Assembly (NCBI RefSeq): GCF_048820915.1
Contig: NZ_JBMERR010000029.1
Span: 1-47,844, forward strand
From: Cribrihabitans_A pelagius
Lineage (GTDB): Bacteria > Pseudomonadota > Alphaproteobacteria > Rhodobacterales > Rhodobacteraceae
Length of the DNA stretch: 47,844 nt
Direction: 5' to 3'
The first letter of the stretch is position 1. Each line of letters starts with the position of its first letter. The notes under the pieces are model-generated. The model had not been told where the DNA came from. It saw only the letters and a program-made list of their open reading frames with translations, and searched no databases. The position numbers and the translations under genes are program-made. Positions 15,416 to 24,033 of the stretch are shown one piece after another.

Positions 15416-17308
15416 ATGCCTGCACTTCTCTACCGTCTTCCTGTGCGAATTTACGCCTTGGCGGCGCTTGCGCTCGGCTTGGCGGCCGCGCTGACGGCGG
15501 TGCTGCTGTCGCAGTCCGTCAAAAACGCCTACGACATGCGCTACAAGGAGCTCCACCATGTGACGGACGCGGCGGTGAGCTTGTTGCAGGATCTGGAGGC
15601 GGGTATCCATGACGGCCGGTTCACACCGGAACAGGCCCGCGACATCGGCCGCGAGCGCCTGACTGCCCTGCGTTTCGGAGAGGCGGGCTATGTTTTTGTC
15701 TTCGATCATGACCTGGTCGTTCAGGCGCATCCGACCGTGCCGGACTGGAATGGCACCAACCAGGGCGACTTTGAGGATGTGACCGGAATCAAGGTATTCC
15801 GCGAACTGGAGAAGATCGCCGCCGCCGATGGCGCCGGGCCGCTGACCTACTACTTCAAGAAGCCGAATTCCGAAACCATCGAAGCCAAGATCGGCTACGT
15901 GCAGGCCTTCCAACCCTGGGGCTGGATCGTGGGAACCGGGGCCTATGTCTCTGATATCGATGCCGATGTGGGGGTGATGCGCACCAAGGCGATGGTGATG
16001 TTCGCGATCAGCCTTGTGGTTCTGACGCTGGCGGCCTTCTTCATTACCCGCGGCGTCACCGGCCCGCTCGGCGCGCTGCGCGACCGGATGCTGACGCTGG
16101 CCGATGGCGATACGGAGAGCGAAATTCCAGCCACCCGGTCCCGCAGCGAGCTGGGCGAGATGGCGCGCACCCTGGACGTGTTCCGCCAAGCCCAGATCCG
16201 GCAGCGCGACTTGGAGGAAGCCAAACAGGAGCAGGACGAGCGGCAGAGCGAGGTCGTGAGGGTGCTCAGCGGCAAGCTGTCGGCGCTGTCGCATGGCGAC
16301 CTGACCGCGCAGATCACCGAAAGCTTCCCGGAGGAGTACGAGCAGCTGCGCGCCGATTTCAATTCCACCTCCAGCCGTCTCAGTGATACGGTCGCGCAGG
16401 TGATCGACGCAGCCAGCAGCATCCGCAATGGCGCCGCCGAGATCAGCCAGGCCTCCGACGACCTGTCGCAGCGCACCGAAAGCCAGGCCGCCACGCTGGA
16501 GGAAACCGCGGCTGCACTGGACCAGCTGACCGCCAGCGTCAAGTCCGCGGCGGACGGCGCCCGCGGTGTCGAGGCCACGATGGGCGAGGCCCGCGCCGAG
16601 GCCGAGGAAAGCGGCAAAGTGGTGCAGAACGCTGTGCAGGCAATGACCGGGATAGAGCAATCTTCCACGCATATCTCGCAGATCATCAGCGTGATCGACG
16701 ACATCGCCTTCCAGACCAACCTGCTGGCGCTGAACGCAGGTGTGGAAGCGGCCCGCGCAGGCGAGGCTGGCAAGGGCTTTGCGGTTGTTGCAAGCGAAGT
16801 CCGCGCCCTGGCGCAGCGCTCGTCGGATGCGGCAATGGAGATCAAGACCCTTATCGGCGACAGCTCGAAACAGGTGGAGCGCGGCGTCGATCTTGTCGGC
16901 AAGACCGGCGAGGCTCTGCAAAGCATCGTGGCGCGGGTCGGCCACATCTCGCAGCTGGTCTCGGGCATCGCCGAAAGCGCGGCCGAGCAGTCCACTGGTT
17001 TGGGGGAAATCAACACCGGTGTGACCCAGCTGGACCAGGTGACCCAGCAGAACGCCGCCATGGTGGAAGAGGCCAATGCCGCGGGCCACATGCTGAAATC
17101 GGACGCGGCCAAGCTGGCCGGGCTGGTGGAGCATTTCAAGATCAGCGGCATGGCCGCAGCACCAGCGCGGGCGGAACCGGCGGCTGCGCCTGCGGTGCCG
17201 ACGGCCCATGGCGACGATGGCTGGGACAACAGCGCCGCGGTTCAGCCGGTCAAGGCAGTGCCAGCCAGCGAAGGCAACACCGCCAGGGCACTGTGGGAAG
17301 ATTTCTGA
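15416..17308 (+). CDS. Methyl-accepting chemotaxis protein with periplasmic Cache sensor
   Basis: Inner-membrane chemoreceptor (630 aa). Order: first membrane helix (about 10-33), a periplasmic single-Cache (sCache_2) domain (about 35-180, with GEAGYVFVFD and WGWIVGTGAY typical of that fold), second helix (about 192-213), HAMP, a second HAMP-like stretch, then the coiled-coil signalling domain whose hairpin tip VIDDIAFQTNLLALNAG starts near residue 426 and contacts CheA/CheW. The C terminus is an Ala/Pro-rich tail ending in A-L-W-E-D-F, which resembles the xWxxF tether for CheR/CheB. sCache_2 domains often bind short carboxylates. No che genes are nearby; it is a stand-alone receptor after the galactoside operon. 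A GAAAGG site precedes the ATG. Confidence 0.93.
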   Translation: MPALLYRLPVRIYALAALALGLAAALTAVLLSQSVKNAYDMRYKELHHVTDAAVSLLQDLEAGIHDGRFTPEQARDIGRERLTALRFGEAGYVFVFDHDLVVQAHPTVPDWNGTNQGDFEDVTGIKVFRELEKIAAADGAGPLTYYFKKPNSETIEAKIGYVQAFQPWGWIVGTGAYVSDIDADVGVMRTKAMVMFAISLVVLTLAAFFITRGVTGPLGALRDRMLTLADGDTESEIPATRSRSELGEMARTLDVFRQAQIRQRDLEEAKQEQDERQSEVVRVLSGKLSALSHGDLTAQITESFPEEYEQLRADFNSTSSRLSDTVAQVIDAASSIRNGAAEISQASDDLSQRTESQAATLEETAAALDQLTASVKSAADGARGVEATMGEARAEAEESGKVVQNAVQAMTGIEQSSTHISQIISVIDDIAFQTNLLALNAGVEAARAGEAGKGFAVVASEVRALAQRSSDAAMEIKTLIGDSSKQVERGVDLVGKTGEALQSIVARVGHISQLVSGIAESAAEQSTGLGEINTGVTQLDQVTQQNAAMVEEANAAGHMLKSDAAKLAGLVEHFKISGMAAAPARAEPAAAPAVPTAHGDDGWDNSAAVQPVKAVPASEGNTARALWEDF

Positions 17309-17337
17309 CCTGCCAGCGGCCTGGCAAAAAATCAGGA

Positions 17338-17367
17338 CGCCCGGGTTCGGCCCGGGCGATTTCTGTT
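17338..17367 (+). terminator. Terminator of chemoreceptor gene
   Basis: Perfect 8-bp stem CGCCCGGG / CCCGGGCG with a TTCGG loop, then ATTTCTGTTT, about 30 bp after the stop. Confidence 0.7.
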
Positions 17368-17790
17368 TGCGCAGTTTGCGCCGGGGCAGAAACTGCTTTC
17401 ACCCGTGCGCCCGGCAGGGCTTGCTCCGCTTCCGGCCTCACATTCGCGTGTTTGCGGCTCGGGCCTCTGCTGGCGGTGACGGCGACAGGTCTTTGATGCG
17501 GCGGGCGGGCGCTGTCCCGGTCCGAAGAAATTTCGGGCAGCGTGTGCAGCCGGCCTTTCGCGGCCGCAGTGGGATAAGCGCAGGATCGCGTTATTTTTGG
17601 GTGCCTTGCAGGAAATTGCTGCGGGCAAGCCGTTTTGGAGACAGTTGGGCGAAGCGTTCGCGGCCGGCATCCCCATGCCCTGCTTGAAAAAGGGGAACAG
17701 GGAGAAGCGTATTTTCCGAGGCACCTGTATGTCACCGGCGCCGCATTCTGGCGGGCAGCTCTGGCGGCGCCCGCCGGGTCAAGCCGGAAT
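17368..17790. other. Gap without recognisable gene
   Basis: About 420 bp between two convergent genes (chemoreceptor and icd). Open frames exist on both strands but are Arg/Pro/Ala-rich, have no ribosome site and resemble nothing known. I see no repeat or RNA gene here. Confidence 0.5.
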
Positions 17791-17792
17791 GA

Positions 17793-17820
17793 AAATGCCC
17801 GGCGCGAGGGCCGGGCATTT
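17793..17820 (-). terminator. Terminator of icd
   Basis: 10-bp perfect stem AAATGCCCGG / CCGGGCATTT with an 8-nt loop, about 27 bp past the icd stop on the minus strand. The A/T ends of the stem make it usable in both directions. Confidence 0.7.
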
Positions 17821-17846
17821 CGGAGTTTTTGTTCAAGCGCAGGCGC

Positions 17847-20060
17847 TTAGCCGATGATGGCGTTCAGCGTTGCCGAGGGACGCATCACCTTGGCCTTCAG
17901 CTCGGTGCTGGGGTGGTAATAGCCGCCGATATCGGCCGCATCGCCCTGCACCGCTGCGAGTTCGCTCAGGATCTCTTCTTCCTTTGCCCCCAGCGCTTCG
18001 GCGATCGGCGCGAAATGCGCGGCCAGCTCGGCGTCTTCGGTCTGCGCCGCCAGCGCCTCGGCCCAGTAGCGGGCAAACCAGTAGTGGCTGTCGCGGTTGT
18101 CCGGTTCACCCACTTTGCGCGAGGGCGAGCGGTTATTGTCGAGGATGCCTTGAGTCGCGTCCTCCGCCGCCTTGCCCAGCACGTCGGCCTTGGCATTGCC
18201 CTTGACGTCGGCCAGGAACTTGAGGCTTTCCCCCAGCGCGCAGAACTCACCCATCGAATCCCAGCGCAGGTGGTTCTCCTGCACCAGCTGCTGCACGTGT
18301 TTCGGGGCCGAGCCGCCGGCGCCGGTCTCGAACAACCCGCCGCCGTTCATCAGCTTCACGATCGACAGCATCTTGGCCGAGGTGCCCAGCTCCAGGATCG
18401 GGAACAGGTCGGTCAGGTAGTCGCGCAGCACGTTGCCGGTGATGGCGATGGAATCCTTGCCTGCGGTGATCGTCTCCAGCGACTGGCGGGTGGCTTCGCG
18501 CGGGGCGAGGATCTGGAATTTGTCCGCGACACCGGCCGCGTCCAGCGCGGGCTTCACGTATTTGATCAGCTCGGCGTCATGCGCGCGGTTTGCATCCAGC
18601 CAGAATATCGCCTCGGAGCCGGTGAGGCGCTGACGGTCCATTGCCAGCTCGATCCAGTTCTCGATCGGGGCTTTCTTCACGGTGCAGGCGCGCCAAATGT
18701 CGCCCTGTTCCACTTCATGGGAATGCAGCGTGTCGGCGTTGGACAGCACAATGCGGATGGTGCCGTCGGCGGGGGCTTCGAAGGTGGTCGGGTGGGAGCC
18801 GTATTCCTCTGCCTTCTGCGCCATCAGGCCGACGTTGGCGACCGAGCCCGCCTTGGTCACGTCCAGCGCGCCGTTTTCCTTGAAGAAATTGATGGTCTCG
18901 TCATAGACCGGCGCATAGCAGTTGTCCGGAATGACGCAGTTCACGTCGCCCTTGTCGCCCTTGGAATCCCAGCCCTTGCCGCCGGCGCGGATCACCGCGG
19001 GCATCGAGGCGTCGATGATCACGTCGGAGGGCACGTGCAGGTTGGTGATGCCCTTGTCGCTGTCGACCATGTACATTTCGGGGCGCTCGGCGCGGATGTT
19101 TTCGATCGCGGCGACGATGTCGGGGTTGTTCTTCACCCGCTCCAGGAGGTCGCCCATGCCGGAGTTGGGGTTCACGCCCAGCTCGCGCAGCTCGGTGCCG
19201 TATTTGTCGAACACAGGCGCCAGCCAGGCTTTCACGGCATAGCCGAAGATGATCGGGTCGGAGACCTTCATCATCGTCGCCTTCATGTGCAGCGAGAACA
19301 TGGTGCCGTCGGATTTTGTGTCCTCGATCGCGTGGCCCAGGAAGTCCGACAGCGCCTTGACCGACATGAAGGTTGCATCGGCGACGGTGCCCTCGTCCAG
19401 CGGCCAGCCGTCCTTCAGCACGGTGACGGAGCCGTCCTTGGCAACAAACTCGATCCGCGCGGCACCGGCCTGGGCGGCGGTGATGGTGGCGGATTTCTCG
19501 TTTGCGTAGAAATCATTCCCCGGCATCGAGGAGACCTTGGTCTTGCTGTCTGCGGACCACTCGCCCATCGAGTGCGGGTTCTTCTGGGCGAAGTTCTTCA
19601 CCGCCTTCGCGGCGCGGCGGTCGGAGTTGCCTTCGCGCAGGACCGGGTTCACCGCCGAGCCCTTGATCGCATCGTAGCGCGCACGGATCGACTCGGCTTC
19701 CTTGCCCTCGGGCTTTTCCGGGTAGTCGGGGATGTCGTAGCTCTGCGCCTGCAGCTCGGCGATGGCGGCGGTCAGCTGCGGCACCGAGGCCGAGATGTTG
19801 GGCAGCTTGATGACATTGGCCTCGGGCGTCTTCACCAACTCGCCCAGGGCGGCGAGGTCATCGGACTGGCGCTGGTCTTCGGTCAGCTTCTCCGGGAAGG
19901 CTGCGATGATGCGGCCCGCAAGCGAAATGTCCTTGGTGCCCACGGTGACGCCTGCGGCGGCGGCAAACTTGCGGATCACCGGCAGGAAGGAGGCCGAGGC
20001 CAGCTCGGGCGCTTCGTCTACGATGGTATACAGAATGTCGGGGTTTGAGTTTTCTGCCAT
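17847..20060 (-). CDS. icd: NADP-dependent isocitrate dehydrogenase, monomeric type (IDH-II)
   Basis: Oxidative decarboxylation of isocitrate to 2-oxoglutarate with NADP in the TCA cycle. The 737-aa length and start (M-A-E-N-S-N-P-D-I-L-Y-T) are those of the monomeric enzyme known from Azotobacter and Corynebacterium, not the common ~410-aa dimer. Family-typical stretches include NSDRRAAKAVKNFAQKNPH, which carries substrate-contact residues, and the C-terminal DSHYWFARYWAEALA. On its strand, GAAAGG lies about 10 nt before the ATG. It stands alone, with a strong terminator behind it and a long leader region in front. Confidence 0.95.
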   Translation of the reverse strand: MAENSNPDILYTIVDEAPELASASFLPVIRKFAAAAGVTVGTKDISLAGRIIAAFPEKLTEDQRQSDDLAALGELVKTPEANVIKLPNISASVPQLTAAIAELQAQSYDIPDYPEKPEGKEAESIRARYDAIKGSAVNPVLREGNSDRRAAKAVKNFAQKNPHSMGEWSADSKTKVSSMPGNDFYANEKSATITAAQAGAARIEFVAKDGSVTVLKDGWPLDEGTVADATFMSVKALSDFLGHAIEDTKSDGTMFSLHMKATMMKVSDPIIFGYAVKAWLAPVFDKYGTELRELGVNPNSGMGDLLERVKNNPDIVAAIENIRAERPEMYMVDSDKGITNLHVPSDVIIDASMPAVIRAGGKGWDSKGDKGDVNCVIPDNCYAPVYDETINFFKENGALDVTKAGSVANVGLMAQKAEEYGSHPTTFEAPADGTIRIVLSNADTLHSHEVEQGDIWRACTVKKAPIENWIELAMDRQRLTGSEAIFWLDANRAHDAELIKYVKPALDAAGVADKFQILAPREATRQSLETITAGKDSIAITGNVLRDYLTDLFPILELGTSAKMLSIVKLMNGGGLFETGAGGSAPKHVQQLVQENHLRWDSMGEFCALGESLKFLADVKGNAKADVLGKAAEDATQGILDNNRSPSRKVGEPDNRDSHYWFARYWAEALAAQTEDAELAAHFAPIAEALGAKEEEILSELAAVQGDAADIGGYYHPSTELKAKVMRPSATLNAIIG

Positions 20061-20142
20061 GTTTCACAACCTTTCAGAGAGTTCGGAAGCTTTGATACTT
20101 TTAGCGTAGCGGCGCTGCGCCCCTGGGATAAGCCCGTGGCGG

Positions 20143-20162
20143 GGCCGGTGCCGGCACCGGCC
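20143..20162. promoter_or_regulatory. 20-bp perfect palindrome upstream of icd
   Basis: GGCCGGTGCCGGCACCGGCC is fully self-complementary and lies 83-102 bp before the icd start. It may be an operator or a cruciform-forming site; its GC-richness means chance is not excluded. Confidence 0.35.
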
Positions 20163-20293
20163 GGCCATGCGGGGCGGCCATCGGGTATGGCCCTCATGTA
20201 AAACACGATTGCCGCGGGTGCAATTGCCGCATGTATCTTTCCCGCTGCGCGGATTGCCGCGTTTGCGGGTGCGGGGTGCGACCGGAGGAAGGG

Positions 20294-20360
20294 GAGGGGC
20301 GCTGCCCCTCTTGGCCTGACGGCCAATTCACCCTGGGGTATTTGCGGTCAGAAAGTGGCT
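20294..20360 (+). repeat. Intergenic hairpin element with GGTATTT box, copy A
   Basis: Hairpin GAGGGGC-GCT-GCCCCTC (20294-20310) is directly followed by hairpin TTGGCC-TGAC-GGCCAA (20311-20326) and then CCCTGGGGTATTTG plus a purine-rich tail GGTCAGAAAG. A related arrangement is found at 37424-37490. I recall such elements as frequent between genes in Rhodobacteraceae genomes; their function is unknown to me. Confidence 0.5.
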
Positions 20361-20382
20361 GCGGGACGTTTTAGCGCGGCGG

Positions 20383-20904
20383 TTACTCGCGGATTTCGCC
20401 GGGTGCCACGCCCCAGAGCTTTGTCTTGGGCGCCCAGCCGCGGTAGCCGCCGGCCGAGATATGGCACCAGTCCGGGGTGCAGCTGCCGAGCCGCGCCACC
20501 ACGCCCAGCTCGAAGGCGGCAGTGACCGGGGCGCGGTCGTCAGGTTTGGCGTGCACGGTCAGCATGTCTTCCTCCACCAGCACGGTGCGCACCCCCGAGA
20601 GCAGCGCGTAATGCACCCAGCCGCCGGCGCCGTCGCGGTCGCGCACCCGGCGCCAATGGCCGTATTCGGCGGTGATTTCCAGCGGCATGCTGCGGCGTTT
20701 GAACACCCAGTCGATCTTGTGGGTGAGGGAGGGGCCGCGGCGAACGTTGCCCTCGGCGGCCTTCATCGAGACGAAACGGGGCAGCGGCAGGTTGGTGACC
20801 GGGCCGCGGTTTTCCGCCAGCGCCGCGCTGCACGCGCCAGCCGCCAGCACAAGCGCGGCTGCCGCCGCTGCCAGATGGCGCCATGCCGATGCCGCTGTCT
20901 TCAC
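20383..20904 (-). CDS. Exported SH3-domain protein
   Basis: A 173-aa protein with an N-terminal signal peptide (V/M-K-T-A-A, an Ala/Leu core, cleavage near A-L-A-E at about 29) followed by two bacterial SH3-like repeats (about 40-105 and 108-170) of the SH3_3/SH3_4 kind. Typical turns are GNVRRGPSLTHKIDWVF, WRRVRDRDGAGGWVH and GYRGWAPKTKLWG. Such domains bind peptidoglycan or partner proteins in the periplasm. The GTG at 20904 was chosen because it places the signal peptide at the very N terminus and has a GAGGCGG site. The frame continues upstream to 21099 but would add 65 Arg/Pro-rich residues overlapping the next gene. Precise function unknown. Confidence 0.8.
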   Translation of the reverse strand: MKTAASAWRHLAAAAAALVLAAGACSAALAENRGPVTNLPLPRFVSMKAAEGNVRRGPSLTHKIDWVFKRRSMPLEITAEYGHWRRVRDRDGAGGWVHYALLSGVRTVLVEEDMLTVHAKPDDRAPVTAAFELGVVARLGSCTPDWCHISAGGYRGWAPKTKLWGVAPGEIRE

Positions 20905-21092
20905 TGCCTGTCCGCCTCTCTGCCTAGCCGCCCGGGGTTGCCCGGTTCGCCGCCCGCCTCTGTTTCCCCGATGTGGCGCCGCGGCACAAGGCGGCGGGTC
21001 GGGGGAATGCGCATGGGTTCTTGTGCCCGTCTGCGTCCTGCGCCACGATGCCATGCAAGCGCAACAATTGAAAAGACCAGGGGAGAGCGCAA

Positions 21093-22079
21093 GTGCCAAG
21101 AGAACGTCTGAGTGTTGTCGTGACGCGACGGTTGCCGGAACCGGTGGAGACGCGGCTGAGCGAGCTGTTTGATGTGCGCCTGCGCGAGGATGACGCGCCG
21201 ATGAGCAAGGCTGAGCTGGCGGTGGCGATGAAGGAGGCCGATGTGCTGGTGCCCACGGTCACCGATACGATCGACGCAGGTCTTCTGGGGCAGGCGGGCG
21301 AGCGGCTGAAACTGATCGCCAACTACGGCGCCGGGGTCGACCATATCGATGTCGCGACGGCCCGGCAGCGCGGCATTCTGGTCTCCAACACGCCGGGGGT
21401 GCTGACCGATGACACCGCGGACATGACGATGGCGCTGATCATGGCGGTGGTGCGCCGCATTCCCGAGGGACTTGCAGTGATGCAGAGCGGCGACTGGAAG
21501 GGCTGGGCGCCGACCGCGCTTCTGGGCGGGCGCATCGCCGGGCGGCGGCTGGGTATCCTTGGCATGGGGCGGATCGGCCAGGCGGTGGCCCGCCGCGCCT
21601 CTGCTTTCGGCATGCAGGTGCATTACCACAACCGCCGCCGCCTCCGCCCCGAGGTCGAGGAGGCGCTGGAGGCAACCTATTGGGAGAGCCTTGATCAGAT
21701 GGTGGCGCGGACGGACGTGCTGTCGATCAACTGCCCCTCGACGCCCTCGACCTTCCACTTGATGAATGCGCGGCGGCTGAAGCTGATGAAGCCCTCGGCG
21801 GTGATCGTGAACACCTCGCGCGGGGAGGTGATCGACGAGCATGCGCTGACGCGGATGCTGCGCGCGGGCGAGATCGCGGGCGCCGGGCTCGACGTCTATG
21901 AGCACGGCACTGACATCAACCCGCGCCTGCGCGAGCTGCCGAATGTGGTGCTGTTGCCCCATATGGGCTCGGCCACGCTCGAGGGGCGGATCGAGATGGG
22001 CGAGAAGGTGCTGTTGAACATCAAGACCTTCGAGGACGGCCACCGGCCGCCGGATCAGGTGGTGCCGTCGATGCTGTAG
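21093..22079 (+). CDS. D-2-hydroxyacid dehydrogenase, glyoxylate/hydroxypyruvate reductase type
   Basis: NAD(P)-dependent reductase (328 aa) for small 2-keto acids such as glyoxylate or hydroxypyruvate. GMGRIG (158-163) forms the Rossmann loop; HNRRR after the second strand lacks the acidic residue of NAD-specific enzymes and suggests NADP. Catalytic Arg243 (NTSRGEVID), Glu270 (DVYE) and His290 (LPHMGSAT) are present. The start is GTG at 21093 with AGGGGAGA seven bases upstream. It is divergent from the SH3 gene and followed, 63 bp on, by ggt; co-transcription is possible. Exact substrate not visible. Confidence 0.88.
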   Translation: MPRERLSVVVTRRLPEPVETRLSELFDVRLREDDAPMSKAELAVAMKEADVLVPTVTDTIDAGLLGQAGERLKLIANYGAGVDHIDVATARQRGILVSNTPGVLTDDTADMTMALIMAVVRRIPEGLAVMQSGDWKGWAPTALLGGRIAGRRLGILGMGRIGQAVARRASAFGMQVHYHNRRRLRPEVEEALEATYWESLDQMVARTDVLSINCPSTPSTFHLMNARRLKLMKPSAVIVNTSRGEVIDEHALTRMLRAGEIAGAGLDVYEHGTDINPRLRELPNVVLLPHMGSATLEGRIEMGEKVLLNIKTFEDGHRPPDQVVPSML

Positions 22080-22142
22080 GCTGGCGCCCTCGCCGGGGCC
22101 GGAATTGAAGCGGAGCATTTGCAAGAATAGGGAGAGATTTCC

Positions 22143-23942
22143 ATGAGGCATTCGAATCTGGCTCTGGCACTGGCGGCGGCTCTGGCCGCTCCGGCCGCGG
22201 CGCAGGAGGCCGCGGATGCGGTGGCGCCGGAAGGCGCGGCGGCGGGCAGTGCCGCGGCGATCTCGCAAGAAGTCGCGGCGGCGCAGGAGGCTAAGGCAGC
22301 GGGCCGCGTAGTGGAGGCGGAAAACTGGATGGTTGCGGCCGCCAATCCGCACGCGGTGGCGGCAGGCGCCGAGGTGCTGCGCCGGGGCGGCACGGCGGCG
22401 GATGCGATGGTGGCGGTCCAGGCGGTGCTGGGGCTGGTGGAGCCGCAATCCTCAGGCCTCGGGGGCGGCGCCTTTCTGGTCTGGTATGATGCTGAAACCG
22501 GCGAGCTGACTACGCTCGACGGGCGCGAGACCGCGCCGATGGCGGCAACGCCGGTGCTGTTTCAGGATGAAAACGGTGAGCCGCTGAAATTCTATGACGC
22601 GGTGGTGGGCGGCCGCTCGGTCGGCACGCCTGGGACGCCCGCACTGATGGAAGCCGCACACCGGCGCTGGGGGCGGGCCAATTGGGCGGGTCTGTTCGAA
22701 CCTGCGGTGCGGCTCGCCGAGGAGGGCTTTGCCGTCTCGCCGCGCCTGGCCGCGCTGGTGGAGGGGGATGCCGATCGGCTGGGACGCTTCCCGGCCACCG
22801 CCGCCTATTTCCTGCCGGACGGCGCGCCGCTGGCCGAAGGTGCCACGCTGAAGAATCCGGATTATGCCGCCACCCTGCGGTCCTTGGCCGATCAAGGCGC
22901 CAAGGCCTTCTACACCGGCCCGCTGGCGGCCAAAATCGTCGAGGCTGTGACCGGCGCGGAAGGCAACCCGGGCGTGCTCTCGGCCACGGATCTTGCGCTT
23001 TATCACGTGAAGGAGCGTCCGGCGGTCTGCGTCACCTACCGCGCGTTCGAGGCGTGCGGCATGGGGCCGCCGTCTTCTGGCGCACTGACGGTGGCGCAGA
23101 TACTCGGCATGCTGGAACAGTATGATCTGGCTGAACTGGGCGCGGAGAGCGCCGAGGCCTGGCGGCTGATCGGCGACGCCTCGCGTCTGGCCTTTGCCGA
23201 CCGCGGCCGCTTCATCGCCGACAGCGACTATGTGCCGGTGCCTGCGCAGGGGCTGGTGGCGGCGGATTACCTCGCCGCGCGGGCTGAGCTTTTGGCCGGT
23301 GACGACGCGCTGCCCGAGGTGGCGCCCGGCGCGCCGGAGTTCGACCATGCGGGGCTGATGCCCCGGCTTGCGGATGACCAGTCGATCGAGCTGCCCTCGA
23401 CCTCTCATATTTCGATCGTGGATCAATATGGCAACGTGCTGTCGATGACGACGACGATCGAGAACGGCTTTGGCTCGCGGCTGATGGCGGGTGGCTTCCT
23501 GCTCAACAACGAGCTCACGGATTTCTCCTTCCGCACCCATGTCGACGGTGCGCCGATTGCCAACCGGGTGGAGCCGGGCAAGCGGCCGCGCTCCTCGATG
23601 GCGCCGACGATACTGCTGAAGGAGGGCGAGCCGGTGCTGGCGATTGGCTCTCCGGGCGGCAGCCGGATCATCGGCTATGTGGCGAAATCCATCGTCGCCT
23701 GGGCCGACTGGGGGCTGAACCTGCAGGAGGCGCTGGCGCTGCCGCATGCGGTGAACCGCTTTGGCACCTACGATCTGGAGGCGGGCACAAGCGCCGAAGG
23801 GCTGGAAGGGCCGCTGACCGAGATGGGGTATGAGGTGAACATCCGCGATCTGAATTCGGGCCTGCACGCCATCGGGATCGGGGAGGACGGGCTGAAGGGC
23901 GCGGCCGATCCCCGCAGGGAAGGCATCGCGCTGGGCGGGTGA
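22143..23942 (+). CDS. ggt: Gamma-glutamyltransferase (periplasmic)
   Basis: Ntn-hydrolase (599 aa) that removes or transfers the gamma-glutamyl group of glutathione and related compounds in the periplasm. It has a signal peptide (cleavage near A-A-A-Q, about 20) and then an unusual Ala/Glu-rich low-complexity spacer (about 21-52) before the enzyme begins at about 57. The autoprocessing site is S-T-S-H-I-S with nucleophile Thr420, giving a mature large chain and a 180-residue small chain. RPRSSMAPTI and GSPGGSRII are family motifs. AGGGAGAG precedes the ATG. A PPSSGA motif contacts the glutamyl group. Confidence 0.92.
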   Translation: MRHSNLALALAAALAAPAAAQEAADAVAPEGAAAGSAAAISQEVAAAQEAKAAGRVVEAENWMVAAANPHAVAAGAEVLRRGGTAADAMVAVQAVLGLVEPQSSGLGGGAFLVWYDAETGELTTLDGRETAPMAATPVLFQDENGEPLKFYDAVVGGRSVGTPGTPALMEAAHRRWGRANWAGLFEPAVRLAEEGFAVSPRLAALVEGDADRLGRFPATAAYFLPDGAPLAEGATLKNPDYAATLRSLADQGAKAFYTGPLAAKIVEAVTGAEGNPGVLSATDLALYHVKERPAVCVTYRAFEACGMGPPSSGALTVAQILGMLEQYDLAELGAESAEAWRLIGDASRLAFADRGRFIADSDYVPVPAQGLVAADYLAARAELLAGDDALPEVAPGAPEFDHAGLMPRLADDQSIELPSTSHISIVDQYGNVLSMTTTIENGFGSRLMAGGFLLNNELTDFSFRTHVDGAPIANRVEPGKRPRSSMAPTILLKEGEPVLAIGSPGGSRIIGYVAKSIVAWADWGLNLQEALALPHAVNRFGTYDLEAGTSAEGLEGPLTEMGYEVNIRDLNSGLHAIGIGEDGLKGAADPRREGIALGG

Positions 23943-23960
23943 GGCCCGCCGCCCTTGTTC

Positions 23961-23988
23961 CCCGGCACTGCCCGCCTATAGTGCCGGG
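23961..23988. other. Hairpin after ggt
   Basis: 9-bp perfect stem CCCGGCACT / AGTGCCGGG with a 10-nt loop, 18 bp after the ggt stop. It is followed by AAAAGAAA, not by a T-run, so it is not a standard terminator for ggt. It may stabilise the 3' end or act in the leader of the following oxidase gene. Confidence 0.45.
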
Positions 23989-24033
23989 AAAAGAAATGGT
24001 GTGTCCGCATACCAGTCACAGGGAGACCCGCAC

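Larger units (their letters stand above)
20061..20382. other. Intergenic region between icd and SH3 gene
   Basis: 322 bp upstream of icd and downstream of the SH3 gene (both minus). It contains a 20-bp perfect palindrome (20143-20162) and a two-hairpin element with a GGTATTT box (20294-20360), listed separately. The icd promoter must lie here but I could not fix its boxes. No gene seen. Confidence 0.5.

Noticed and set aside
17208..17857. Several short open frames after the chemoreceptor gene
   Set aside because: They overlap the chemoreceptor end or its terminator, have no ribosome sites, and are Arg/Pro/Ser-rich without any recognisable domain.
23961..23988. Calling the hairpin after ggt a Rho-independent terminator
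   Set aside because: It is followed by A residues, not T, in the direction of ggt, so the defining U-tract is missing.
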